Source: Trifolium pratense
Lineage: Eukaryota > Streptophyta > Magnoliopsida > Fabales > Fabaceae
Direction: 5' to 3'
Length of the DNA stretch: 64,000 bases
NCBI RefSeq assembly: GCF_020283565.1
Contig: NC_060063.1
Coordinates: forward strand, 36,418,635 to 36,482,634
Numbering within the stretch: the stretch's first letter is position 1; every line of letters starts with the position of its first letter. The translations under genes and the position numbers were made by a program. This document shows, one piece after another, positions 34,361-44,945 of this stretch. The notes beneath the pieces were generated by a model, which ran no database searches, was not told the DNA's origin, and was given only the letters and a program-made list of their open reading frames with translations.

Positions 34361-35360
34361 TGTTGGCCTCATTTTGCTAAAACAAATATTCAAGCTAGAT
34401 GTTGGACTGAATGTTTCAACATCAGTTACAAGCAAGATGTTGGATAGAATGCTTCAACATTGGATACAACATCCAGTGGGTCGGGCTTTGCATTTTCTTA
34501 ATCTCACGTGGAGTTCTAGTTATGGAATCTCGCATTTTTACTTATGCACCAAGTAGCACGTCTTTCCTGATGTTCCAGAAGGTTGCCATGACCTAGTTTT
34601 ATTCCTTAAGGTTGAAACATTTAAGGAAACAATCTATTTAAGGAAAGATGATATTTGGTTCAAGAATATGTGTGCTGGATATTCCTTTGACCAGTTGTTC
34701 TATTTGAAGTCTGGATTGCTTAACAAGCCTATGCTGCAGATACTATATAAGGAAGACTCAAGACCTAGTTTTCATCACTGAAACCGAAATCAATATTTTA
34801 TAAAAGGAGTCTTTTAGGGTTTTAGTCTTTTGTTGTTCCTTGTTAATTGTATACCTCTCTAGTTGCTACTATTGATTACCAAAGCACAGAGGTGGTTTGT
34901 TTTTAGTCGAGTGAACCATTCCTAAGCTTTGAAGTACGGAATTGGTCTGTATTAGAAGTGTGTCTTCATTATAAATCTGTGACGTTTACGAAATCCTTGC
35001 TGGTTGTAAGGTTAAGAGGAGGTCAGGTGGGACCTCATATCTAGGACTAGGAGTTCCTAGGTAGAGTATAGCACGGGTAGTGATTAGGTGATAAGTCATA
35101 AACGGGGCGTTTATTGAGGGCTTTGAACTAATACTATCATAGTGGATTCACTCCTGGATTAGTATCCCCCAGAGTAGGTTGTTATGCTGAACTAGGTTAA
35201 CAAATAACAGTGTTATTTAGTTTCTTGTTATTTACGTTTCCTCATTGTTCATCTAGTACTCTGTTGACCTAGTGTTGGATCATCGGATCAAACATCGCAA
35301 TCTAATTATAGTGTTGGAGCATCGCGTTCAACATCGTTATACTAGTGTGCTATAATTTCA
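34361..35360 (+). repeat. Solo LTR of a related, older Copia element, plus strand
   Basis: It starts TGTTGGCCTCATTTTGC and ends TATAATTTCA, matching in layout the array LTR (TGTTGGG... to ...GAATTTCA) but in opposite orientation. Shared blocks include 'gctggttgtaaggtt', 'ctcatatctagga', 'ggagttcctaggtag', 'ctcctggatt' and 'gtatcccccaga'. A TATA box (TATATAAGG, 34744-34752) is in place. No internal region follows, since gypsy protease sequence resumes at once. Palindrome-like pairs such as GATGTTG/CAACATC occur in its first 120 bp and again in its last 90 bp. Confidence 0.8.
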
Positions 35361-35870
35361 GAAGTCATATGCCTTATTTTCAAGCTGGACTCGTAACATC
35401 GTTTGGCTAATAATTGATCGCCTCTAACAGTCGCCACTCCCCCATTATCCAAGGGATACTTTATTTCCAAATACAATGTTGACACGACGGCACCTAAAGC
35501 ATTGAATAATGCCCTTCCAATAATGATGTTATAAGAGGTGAATGGGGTTTTGACTACTAAATAACGGACCTTGATAGTCTTGGCGTTATCCTTGTCTCCG
35601 AAAGTTGTGAGTAAGGAAGCATATCCCATCACATCCACTTGTTCCTCTGCTAATTGCATGGCCTTAAAGGCTTCCCAATACATGATGTCCTCAGAACTGC
35701 CAAAATCTATTAGGACCCTTTTCACATCACAATTTAGGATTTGAACTTGTATAACTAGAGGATCATCATCATGTGGCGCTATTCCTTGATTGTCCTCTGC
35801 CGTGAAAGAAAAATGAGGAATAGATGGGAAATGTGGGTGCCTTATAAGGTATGTTTCAGAGATGGCGCGT
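35361..35870 (-). pseudogene. Gypsy aspartic protease region
   Basis: Minus-strand translation shows VLIDFGSSEDI (active-site DSG reads DFGS), VMGYASLLTTFGDK, and YNIIIGRALFNALGAVVSTLYLEIKYP, the flap and substrate region typical of Tat elements. A preceding HFSFTAEDNQGI-like piece and a frame change are visible around 35760-35870. The last residues of the open frame (35342-35360) belong to the solo LTR. Confidence 0.8.
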
Positions 35871-35879
35871 CGAACATAC

Positions 35880-37060
35880 CGCTTCCTAGCAGAATTTGAT
35901 TCGCCTCCTCCTTAAAATCCTCTGGCAATAGTGTTGACGGAGAATCTCGCTTTGGGCGGTTCTTCTCTACCCTCAGATAAATCCCGCGGTTCTCGCCTAG
36001 GAACTTTTGGCACAAGGACTCGCCCTTGTGCCGTATCCTCGATAAACTTTCTCAAGTGACCGCTTTTAATAAACTCCTCGATAAGATCTCTTTGTCGAAA
36101 ACACTTCTCCGTCGAGTGCCCTCTACAACGATGATAGGCGCACCAAGCATCACCGTCAGGTCCCATAAAAGCACCTCTATCCCTATAGGGAGGAAGGTTA
36201 GCTAAACCGGTGGTGAGAATTTCCTTCGATACATGCACTTTGGCTTTGTTCAAAGACGTGTACTCCCTGAAGGCGGGATAGTCTTTGACTTCGCGCCTTG
36301 GTGGTTTGTAATAAGGGTTTCCCTAGCGTCTTTGCCATGACGCCTCTTGTTGGCCTCCATACCTTTGTCGCTGATGGTCGTTATGGTTGACGTATTCTTT
36401 TTCCTTGGCATCTCTCTGCCTCTTCTCTGTGTTACTTTCTTCTCCCTTGATATAACATTCTGCTCTCTTGTTTATTTCTTGCATTGAAGATGCAGGCTTT
36501 TGGGCTAAGGATTCATTGAAGTGTCCCACCCTTAGCCCGTTGTGAAAAGCCGCTACGAACATTTCTTGGTTAGGATTCGAAACCTTTATGGTGGCTTCAC
36601 TAAATCTAGCCAAGTAATCACGCAATGACTCTGCGTGGTTTTGGCAAATTGAAAAGAGGCTAGTTGATATGACTTTCACGTGTTTTGATCCAGCAAATTG
36701 ATGAATGAATTTCTTGTGGAAGTCAGCATAACTTTCAATAGATTTTTTTGGAAGATTCATGTACCAGCGTAACGCTACGTCTTTGAATGTTCCAGACAGC
36801 AATTTGCACTTTAAATGCTCTGGGGCATTTATCATGGCAGTTTGCGTGCCTACCGCTATTAGGTGTTCTAATATATCTGTTTTTCCATCGAAGGAAGGAG
36901 GAAGGTGAGGGACCTTGATTCCTTCTAGGACTTGAGTGTCCCATAGGTGTTGCGCTAAAGGTTGAGAGTCAACAACACCTTCTCCTTCTTCCTCCTCCGA
37001 AGCTCTTTTTGCTCTCTCAAGCTCTTTTTGTTCGTCTTTTTGTCTAGATTGATGTGGTAG
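35880..37060 (-). pseudogene. Gypsy gag (capsid and nucleocapsid)
   Basis: Minus-strand frames give the capsid part (MINAPEHLKCKLLSGTFKD, ALRWYMNLP, FIHQFAGSK, LRDYLARFSEATI, FHNGLRVGHFNESLA). After an in-frame stop near 36324 follows the nucleocapsid part with knuckle CAYHRCRGHSTEKCF. The N-terminal piece (36840-36960) is in another frame. The coding order and motifs match Tat/Retand gag. The stop and frameshift make it non-functional. Confidence 0.85.
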
Positions 37061-37084
37061 GCTGGGAAAAACGTTTTTACCTCA

Positions 37085-37105
37085 GCCCTACGGTGGGCGC
37101 CAAAA
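37085..37105 (-). other. Primer-binding site of the gypsy element
   Basis: Minus-strand 'ttttggcgcccaccgtaggg' directly follows the 5' LTR end. TGGCGCC-starting primer sites are typical of Tat-lineage elements. The exact tRNA is not assigned. Confidence 0.7.
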
Positions 37106-37595
37106 TGTTCTGGTGAACACTCAAGGGGGTTATATTATTAATAATGTGATTATAAATTTACATCAATTGATCAATAATGGACTGATAAAAAATGTGATCA
37201 TTTTTACAATGAATATATGAAGCTATTTATAAGTTGCGAGTTCCTTTTTCTCCAAGTTTAGTCTCTTGATTCTTCGGCCACCACCGTCTTCTCCGGCGAG
37301 CCAGCGCAAGAATAGGGGTGGTTATTCTTTCCTTCGTCCCTAAGCTATGGAAGGTCATGTGGGTGATGATTTCTTCCACGTGAAGCTAAGCAGTTGATAG
37401 TTTGGGAGAAGAAGATATTTTGGGCGCGACACAGTGTTCAAAACCTGTTGGCGCCACGTCACTTCTTCTCGCGACGTCATGTTGCCTCGCCATCTCACCT
37501 ACTGAGTCTTCATGGATCACTTTTGATTAGGCTTTGCTAATTTTGGATTTTTTGGGCTTAATTAAATTTCCTTCTAGTCCATTGCCCGATCCAAA
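37106..37595 (-). repeat. 5' LTR of the gypsy element
   Basis: This 490-bp copy matches the deleted 3' LTR at 8827-9012 over both of its ends. It reads into the LINE sequence at 37596, so the LINE open frame appears to run about 12 codons into the LTR by chance. Confidence 0.8.
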
Positions 37596-38990
37596 AACTA
37601 TCATGAATAAACAAAGGGACCTGATGCCAATAATTGAACACACTTAAAGATAAACCATGATTTGCAAGAGAATCAGCCACCTTGTTTCCTTCTCTAAAAA
37701 TATGAGTGATTATGCCATTTATCTGTTTAAGTAACTCCATAGCATTCTGCCATCTATTTCTCAAGGACCAAGTTACATCCTTATTAGGATTAGAAACTGC
37801 CAAAACCACTGCTGCAGAATCTGTTTGAACTCTATATTGGGGGGACCAATTCATATCACAAATTTTCCAAATATCATCCATAGATGTAAATTGCAGAACT
37901 AAATTAATGCAGTTAGCAAACCAAGACCAAATTTTGACCGCAAAATCACATTCAAAAAAGAGATGAAAAGAGGATTCAACATTATTGTTGCAAAGATTGC
38001 ACATTGAAGGAAGGGAGCATCATCTAAGCTTGAGATTTTCATCTGTGAGAACCTTTTCATGCATGAGCCTCCAAGCTAAAAGAGACTTAGATGGTGGAAT
38101 GTCAGGACTCCAAATGATTTTGGCCCAAAGCAGATCCTGGTATTGTTGATGTTTGAACTGATAAGCTTCCTTGAGTTGTAAGTCACCAGTGTCGAGTGCT
38201 TCCATATTAGCTTATCCTAAGTAGCTGAGATTGGAATTGGAATTTGTTGAACATGACAAATCAAATTGTTATAATTAAGCTGCATCCGAGGAGGAAAGTT
38301 CCAATGGCCATTAAAAATGTAGTCATTCATTGTGGAAGAGAGAAATCGTCTAGTGTTATCTGGGACATTACATAAATCAGCAAGGATGATTCCAAACACA
38401 ATTGTCTTTCCAAAAGTAAATGTCCTCACCATTACCTAGAAGCCAAATGGTGTTTTCTTTGATATCTGTAAACTCTTCTTTGATGCTACTCCAAATCGAA
38501 GATGAAATATGGTGCTGAATTGTTTTACCATTCAAAAATCACTCTATCTTTCAACAAATTGGCCCAAGAATTCTGAGAATTGATAAGATTCCAGCAAAGC
38601 TTCAAGTTGGTGGCATTGTTTAAACTAGAAAGAGACCTTATATTCAAACCCCCTTGAGAAAAAGGCCAGCAGATCTTCTTCCATGAAACAGTAACCATCT
38701 TTCTTTTTTGAGAGTCTCCACTCCAAACAAAGTTTCTAACACTCCTTTCCACCTCTTTGATCAGAGTAACAGGCCAGGAATAAAGAGAAATGTTATACAT
38801 CATCATACTTTGAATCACAGATCTAACCAATTGAACTCTTCCTGCCATAGAGAGCAAAGAAGCTTTCCATGCAGAAAGTTTCATTTTAATCTTATCAGCA
38901 ATTGGTTGAAGATGAATGACTTTAGGCTTACCTTTAAAAATTGGCATCCCTAGATAGTTGAAAGGAAGATATCCAAAAGTAGAAAATAAG
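37596..38990 (-). pseudogene. LINE (L1-type) ORF2 3' fragment
   Basis: In minus-strand order: LPFNYLGMPIFKGKPK and LSAWKASLLSMAGRVQLVRSV (end of RT), FVWSGDSQKRKMVTVSWKKIC, a zf-RVT region (WSPDIPPSKSLLAWRL, CNLCNNNVESSFHLFFECDFA), then the RNase H part (QTDSAAVVLAV, FREGNKVADSLANHG). Several frame changes and an internal deletion between zf-RVT and RNase H show decay. The 5' part is absent, and the 3' tail is cut by the gypsy LTR at 37595. Confidence 0.85.
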
Positions 38991-39542
38991 TAGGGTCAAA
39001 CGGGACTCAAAAAATGGTATAGTACATTTAAACCAAATTAATGTTCTTTGATGATAAAAATGTATCCCGTAGAAATAGAAAGTGGAGTATTAGATAATAT
39101 TAAAGAAATATATATAATATAAACTTGAAATTGAAAACGATGAAAAAAGAAAAGTTGATAGAGAAAAGAAAGTAATAAAAAAATAGAAAAGTTAAAAAGA
39201 GATAAAGGGTGGAAAAATAAATAAGAATGAATGAAAAAGAAAAAGAGAAAAAATAAGTCAAAAGAGAGAAGAAATTAGAAAAATAATAAGAAAAATATGC
39301 ATAATTAAGATTGGAAATAATGAAAAAAAGGAAAAAGAAGTCAAAAGAGAAAAAAAATTAAAAAAGTAAGAGAGAGATATATAATTAAGAATGAAAAATT
39401 AAAGTAAATTTATCAAAAAAAATTAATGTAAAATATAAAATGGTTATTTTATCCTTAAGAAAAATTGATTTAAAGAAAAAAATATGAATATAATTACATA
39501 GGTAATTAATGTTCTTTGCGTCAAAAAAAGGTAATTAATGTT
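38991..39542. other. A-rich low-complexity stretch
   Basis: Purine-rich on the plus strand with many irregular repeats of 'aaaaagagaaaaa' and 'gtcaaaagagagaa'. No ORF or termini are recognised. Confidence 0.7.
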
Positions 39543-39676
39543 TTTTTTTTGTTGTTAGGTAGCCTAGTGGATAGAAATTCTACCATTAAAGTGATAAGTG
39601 GAGTGTCGGGGTTCGAACTCCGACCCTTGCATATATTATGCAATATCGCAACCAACTGAACTAAGCTCACGGAAAC
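39543..39676 (-). mobile_element. tRNA-derived SINE with target duplication
   Basis: On the minus strand it starts 'gtgagcttagttcagttggt' (A box) and has 'ggagttcgaaccccg' (B box). It ends 'ctaggctacctaacaac' plus a run of ten A. GGTAATTAATGTT (39530-39542) and GGTAATTAACGTT (39677-39689) flank it as a 13-bp target duplication with one mismatch. Confidence 0.8.
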
Positions 39677-39858
39677 GGTAATTAACGTTCTTATATAGAT
39701 AGTAGATGTTGTTGGGAAAAACACACATAGAGAAGATAAAAGAATGCAATCACAACATAAAAATATACTGTTGAAACTCCAAAATCGGAGAAAAAATCAC
39801 AGATATTGTCAAAATCGATAACCAAAGAATAAACACCATGTCAAAATTGTTACAACAC

Positions 39859-40084
39859 CAACCAATTTTGGGGTTGGTCTAGTGTGTTGGCTTGGGTCGT
39901 TGGAGTATGCTCTTTTCAATGTCTCAGGTTCGATTCCCCCTGATGCCAATTTCAGTGGGCTAAGTCCTTACAGAGCAAAAAAAACTCTGGCTTTAAATGG
40001 GGCCCCCGCAAGTGGGCGGTGGGATTGGTCTTATTGGATTAGTCGGTCTTAGAGCCGGATACAAAGTTTTCAAAAAAAAAATAA
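39859..40084 (+). mobile_element. tRNA-derived SINE, plus strand, with target duplication
   Basis: The head has 'ggttggtctagtgtgttgg' (A box) and 'caggttcgattccccctg' (B box). A body follows with 'gtgggctaagtccttacaga' and 'ggatacaaagttttc', and a poly(A) tail. The flank AAAATTGTTACAACAC occurs at 39843-39858 and again just after the tail (about 40085-40100), a 16-bp target duplication with no mismatch. This is the best preserved SINE in the window. Confidence 0.85.
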
Positions 40085-40100
40085 AAAATTGTTACAACAC

Positions 40101-40790
40101 ATATATATATATATACTTCACACTCAACCACCCCATGACCCTTAGTACATCCACACTCTCCAAAGTAAATATTTGAACTACATCTCACAATACTCTAAAA
40201 CAAGAGCATAAGAGAAAAACAAGAAACACAAATATATACTTAACGTGTTTTCAGATGCTAGTGTTGTTTGATGTGTTGAAACAAGGAACTTGAGGTCTCT
40301 ATATATAGAATTGAGCTCCCCCAACCTTTACTTCTCTAAACAATGTGAAATTTATCCGATATAATTTCCTTAACCCTTTTTTCTTCATTAATAATGTGAT
40401 ACTTACATTACAATCACTTCAACAGATATTATTTGGAACTAAGTTAGACAACAATTTGTATGAATTTCGTAAAAAAAAAAAAAAAAAAAACAATTTGTAT
40501 GCCAATACATTTCAAAATACTTCTTTAACTACGTACATTTAATAAGTAGTTAAAAAATATATTAAGATGTCGTAACTTATTAATTATTAAAGCCACTAAG
40601 TTTGGTCTAGTGGTGAGGGATTTGAGTATTATAAGCCACACTAAATATCCATATTAGTAAAATTATGCTTAATAATTATTGTGACGTCATTCATGCGGAG
40701 CAAATATAATTCGTAATCTTAAATCTAAAAACCCCTTTTCTATATTTTTATTATATATATATCATAAACGTTGTCTGCCCATTACAATAT
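40101..40790. other. Intergenic, upstream of the SANT gene
   Basis: AT-rich. 40600-40640 contains 'tttggtctagtggtgaggga', the A-box head of the SINE type seen at 8309. 'gaaactccaaaatcgg' to 'ctctatatatagaattgagc' (39770-40310) looks like LTR leader sequence, but no partner was found. Nothing else is recognised. Confidence 0.4.
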
Positions 40791-41031
40791 CGATCCCTCC
40801 CTCGCCCCCGTCTCTCTCTCTCTCTCAGTCTCGTTTGCAGACGATTTGACCGATCCTACTCCTGCCACGACATTTGCACATTACGCAGGTATCAATCTCT
40901 CCTTATTTGTACTTTGTGTATGTGTGTTCACTCATAGACTTTGTTTGTTTACATTTTTCATTTGTCTGTAATTCAAGCTAGCTTATTCATGCAGGTTTAA
41001 GGCTTTTTCATCTTCGTTTGCTGCTTCTACC
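40791..41031 (+). other. 5' leader of the SANT gene with a leader intron
   Basis: CT-rich leader (tctctctctctctc at about 40813-40826) is followed by 'ttacgcag|gtatcaat' near 40887 and 'tcatgcag|gtttaagg' near 40994. These fit a donor and an acceptor of a 5'-UTR intron. The coding start ATGAAG follows at 41032. Confidence 0.5.
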
Positions 41032-44000
41032 ATGAAGGTAACACTGTAGATCTCCTAGTTTTTTTTTCTTTTATGATTTTTCTCCTGCAGTTATTTAGCT
41101 TCACCATCGTGTTTTGATTGATGTTATACAATTTAGCGTAGTAGAGATATGTCATCAATTTTATAATATTTTTGACTGAATAATCAAAATCTTCATGGAT
41201 CGCATTTGATTTTGTTTTATTTTTTTGCATTGGAAAATCTAGTGGGGCTATGTCGTTTTGATGTGTATTTTATTATTTTTCTTAAAAATTCAATATGGTT
41301 GTTACTCGATTTTAATTTTTGTTGTAAATTAATCTGAATTTGTTGAAAATTCATAGACTTTGGATCAAAGTTTGTGCTATTTCGTTTTCTATTTTACCTT
41401 TCTGCTACTCAAAGAAATGAATTTAATTTATTGGTTAGATTTGGGTTATGGTTTGGCTTTGGGTTAGAATTATCATGTTGTAACATTTTGCTTTATGTTC
41501 ATATGAAATTTTTGTGAACCTTGTCGGTTTAATTATATTTTTTGGAGAAAATAATATGAAGATGATTATAATTATTTTAATTTTTGTTTTTTCAAAATTC
41601 TTTATTACTTCAATTTTATCTGTTTTTGCGTAATGACAAGTATTAGGAAATTAAAATACGATTATCTGTGTGTAAAATAGCATATCCTATATCCTTTTTG
41701 TAAGAAACTAATTGAGATAGAAATTCAGAAACAACCGTTAAGTATATATTTTGAGTTACTTATACGTGCTTGCAAGTATCTTTTGAGTTGAGTTTTGAGA
41801 TGAGATTACATTTTGAAAGGGTAACCTACACCTCATTTAGGAGTGTGACCTAAGCTGACTCATTTACTGTGTGAATCGATTAATGTTGGTATCAAGCAAA
41901 TGCAATATTTTTCAATTGTGTATAGTCTAAAATACTTTTTTGTTTTATTTTATGTTTTCTTGAAATTTATTTAACTTTTCTTTTACAGAAAATCGCCAAA
42001 AAAATCAAAGGGAAAAGAAAGCAAAGGTACAAGAAATCAGCTGAAAAAAAGGGTCCTCGAACCGGTGAGGCATACCAAGCAGAAATTTCACCTTTAACAT
42101 CGAATTATGATTGCAACTATTCTCTAGAGATTCCAAATGAAACTTTAGAGACAAATAACTTCTACAAATATTCAAATGATACTTGGAATAAAATTGAAGA
42201 AGCAAGTTTAATGCTTGGCTTGTATATTTTTGGAAAGAACTTTGCTCAAGTGAAAAGATTTATTGGTAGCAAAACCATAGGTGATATCCAAACTTTCTAC
42301 TATACAAAATTCTACAAGTCTGAGGATCACAAAAGGTGGAAAGTCTATAGGAAAGCAAGAGAGGAGGAATATGTTTATAGGCAAACACTTTTTACAACAC
42401 CAACACATCAATACCTTTTATCTCGTTTACTCAACAAGGATTATGCGGAATGCTGCGAAAAATTACTCCAGGTATTTACTTAATTAAATTTTTTTGAACA
42501 AGCCAATTTACTTAATTAAATTAGTTCTAAGTTCAAGTTATTTCATCTAGGGATTTGATATGTAAATGGGGATTCCCGTAAGAATTGTCCCATTTGGGGA
42601 CTTGATGATGGGGAATTTTTCCCCGTGGGAATGGGAATGGAGGAGAAAGTCTCTCCGAGAGAGATTTGGAGATGGGGATGGAAATTTATCCCCTGTTGGA
42701 TCTGCAGGGATGTGGATAGGGGAAGAATACTCACTGAAATGGGAAATGGGGATAGGAATGGAAAACATTTTAGATAGTGGAAAAGGGAGTGATAAATTAC
42801 TCCCCACTCAATTCCCGCTCTGTTGACATCCTTTCATCATTTCATGCATCATAAACAATACAAACACATTACTCGTAAATCATTTCTACCCTCTCCCATG
42901 GTACAATGGGGAAACGGATTTCCTGTTGTTACAACATGACGCTATAACAAGTAAGGGACCGTCTGATCACAATCATGTGGCTGATATCATTTTCGGTAAT
43001 TTTATAAATGAATTATTCTGATTGGTCCGATATGATAATCAATGGCTGAGATGCAAAACAGTGTAAAACTGTGTGGTTTCCTACAGCAGGAAATCCAGAT
43101 CCGTGCAATGGTATCGCATGCAATGGTCAATCTAATTAAAACTTTTAATGTTCACCATTTTATCTAAAAAAAACTTATAGCTACACCATTATACATCTTC
43201 AAATGTTTTTGGATTATGCACCATTATTTAAATTTAATTTAATTTCATTGAAATTTGTAGGATTTCAAGAATTTTCAGGAAAACAAATGGTCTCTAGAAG
43301 ATTATGTTATTGCTTTGAAGGATTTGGTTGGACTTGAAGCTCTTGTCAATGTAGTTGGAATTGGAAAAGAAGATGATCTTTCAAATCTTACCGGAGATTC
43401 TATGAAAGATCTCCTTGCTAAAGTTGTTACACATCCTGAACTAATAAAAGATCTTGCTTCTCAAAATGGTTCAAATGAATCAAATTATGTTGGCGCCATG
43501 TACTTGGATAAGGGGAGCACTACGGTGAATGATTTTGCTGAGATCAAATTTGATGACGATGAGAATCAATTTAGTGATCGACATGTAGAAACTTTGAGAA
43601 AGAGTAGAAGACTCCCAAAACCATCAACGAAAGCATTAGAAGCTGTTGTTGATAAGTACAAAGAGAAGACAAGTTGCAAAGGGAGACGAGATGTAGAAAC
43701 TTTGAAGAAGAGTAGAAGACCTGCAAAACCATCAACGAAAGCATTAGAAGCTGCTGTTGATAAGTACAAAGAGGAGACAAGTTGCAAGAGCAGGCGAGGT
43801 GTAGAAACTCTGAGGAAGAGTAGAAGATCCCCAAAACCATCAACAAAAGCACTAGAAGCTCTTGTTGATAAGTACGAAAAGGAGACAAGTTGCAAGAGGA
43901 GGCAAGATGTAGAAACTTTGAGGAAGAGCAGACGATCCCGAAAACCATCGATGAAAGCACTAGAAGCTGTTGTTGATAAGTATGAAGAGGAGGCAAGTTG

Positions 44001-44235
44001 CAAGAGGAGGCGAGATGCAGAAACTTTGAGGAAGAGTAGTAAACCCTCAAAACCATCAATGAAAGCACTAGAAGCTGCTGTTGATAAGTACGAAGAGGAG
44101 ACAAGTTGCAAAAAGAGGAGAGATGCAGAAACTTTGAGGAAGAGTAGAAGACCACCAAAACCATCGACGAAAGCACTAGAAGCTGTTGTTGATAAGTATG
44201 AAGAGGAGGCAAGTTGCAAGAGGAGGCGAGTGTAA
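41032..44235 (+). CDS. SANT-domain RERE-like nuclear protein with six basic repeats (three exons)
   Basis: The model is 41032-41037 (ATGAAG, donor gtaaca), 41989-42471 and 43261-44235, all in phase with GT-AG borders, giving 487 aa. Exon 2 starts with a very basic tract (KKIKGKRKQRYKKS), then a SANT-like domain: WNKIEEASLMLGLYIFGKNFAQVKRFIG, GDIQTFYYTKFYKSEDHKRW, RKAREEEYVYRQ, LLSRLL. Exon 3 continues WSLEDYVIALKDLVGLEALVNVVGIGK, then an acidic linker and six 36-aa Lys/Arg-rich repeats to the stop. The N-terminal two thirds matches plant proteins like At1g09040/At1g09050, annotated as SANT or arginine-glutamate-repeat proteins; a chromatin role is inferred by family. Those proteins are longer, so this copy may be shortened. 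Intron 2 carries a MITE. Confidence 0.75.
42548..42832. mobile_element. GC-ended MITE in intron 2 of the SANT gene
   Basis: It starts TAGGGATTTGATATG and ends GTTGACATCCTT, an imperfect inverted pair of the TAGGGATG(T/G)CAA class. Repeated 'ggggat(g/a)gg' and 'gaatggg' phrases fill the arms. The flanks share 'tttcatc'. It produces chance ORFs of about 86 codons on both strands that are not genes. It is placed 77 bp downstream of the exon 2 donor and apparently leaves splicing signals intact. Confidence 0.6.
43585..44232 (+). repeat. Six 108-bp in-frame tandem repeats
   Basis: Each unit encodes 36 residues: ETLRKSRR, a variable pair, KPSTKALEA, VDKYEEETSCK and RRR. Lengths are exactly 108 bp each with no frame change over 648 bp. 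Variation is concentrated at the residues after SRR (LP, PA, SP, SR, PS, PP) and in the terminal RR(D/G/V). The truncated gene at 3094-3729 has three such units. Confidence 0.95.
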
Positions 44236-44454
44236 GGTTTACAATGCATAATGAATATGGCAAACTGATAAAAGTCATTGTTGTAGTTTTATTTCCTTTA
44301 TCATCATCATCATCATCATCATCAGTATTAGAACTGTCATTGAGGATCATATATTTATCACATTGTTAAGTTTATTTTTGAATAACTATATCTATCTTTA
44401 AATGAATTATTTTTTGTAGGCTAAACATTATATTTTCTTTTAAGCAAGCAAACT
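44236..44454 (+). other. 3' flank of the SANT gene
   Basis: 44236-44300 matches 3730-3795 next to the truncated gene. A (TCA)n run of eight or so units follows at about 44300-44325. Then AT-rich sequence leads to the LINE fragment. Confidence 0.6.
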
Positions 44455-44945
44455 TAGTACATTTCATTTATAATAAAAGTTTCAATATAAGGTGGACAAT
44501 AATCAAAGATTTGGGGACTAACATTAAAACGAGTTGCCTGCGCAAGATCATGAGCTACTCGATTAGCTTGTCTTATTTATAGAATTCTTATTTATAGCTT
44601 GTACCACTTGGAGGCAATTAGTTTCAATTTGAACATTTGACATATTAGCATTTTGTAATCATTGAAGTGCTTCCAGAACACCTAGTGCTTCCGCGCCTCT
44701 GGTATCTCCGATTTTCCATCAAGTCTTCTTGTGTATGGACGCACAAATTTCCCTTGATCATCACGCACACATGCCCCTATACAATATATGTTCAGCTCCG
44801 TATAGCATGTTGTGTCTATATTGCATTTTAGTGCTCCCACCGAAGGTTTGGTCCAAGTATGCCTCGTCGTGACTGCATTACTACTGCTATTGTTTGTCTT
44901 TAGCAGTTGCGCCAATTCCCAATCATAAAGTGTGTCTTTTGTTCT
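44455..44945 (-). pseudogene. LINE RNase H fragment
   Basis: Minus-strand frame with WTKPSVGALKCNID, GACVRDDQGKFV and, after a frame change, LGVLEALQWLQNANMSNVQIETN, the RVT_3-type RNase H at the end of plant LINE ORF2. Only the 3' end remains. 44946-45329 is AT-rich with nothing recognised. Confidence 0.75.

Larger units (their letters stand above)
8827..37595 (-). mobile_element. Tat-lineage Ty3/gypsy retrotransposon, broken by nested insertions
   Basis: On the minus strand the parts appear in order: 5' LTR (37595-37106), primer site, gag with CCHC knuckle, protease, RT N-terminal part, RT C-terminal part, archaeal-type RNase H, integrase, 3' LTR (9012-8827). RNase H lies before integrase, as in Tat/Retand/Ogre elements. 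Three blocks interrupt it: 10.66-15.59 kb (CACTA remnant and NLR fragment), 15.948-32.363 kb (Copia array) and about 32.76-35.36 kb (solo LTR nest). Removing them leaves roughly 5 kb of element. Stop codons, a frameshift and lost segments show it is dead. The right end interrupts a LINE. Confidence 0.85.

Noticed and set aside
42547..42826. ORFs of 86 codons on both strands in intron 2
   Set aside because: They run through the GC-rich arms of a MITE and lie within an intron of a better supported gene.
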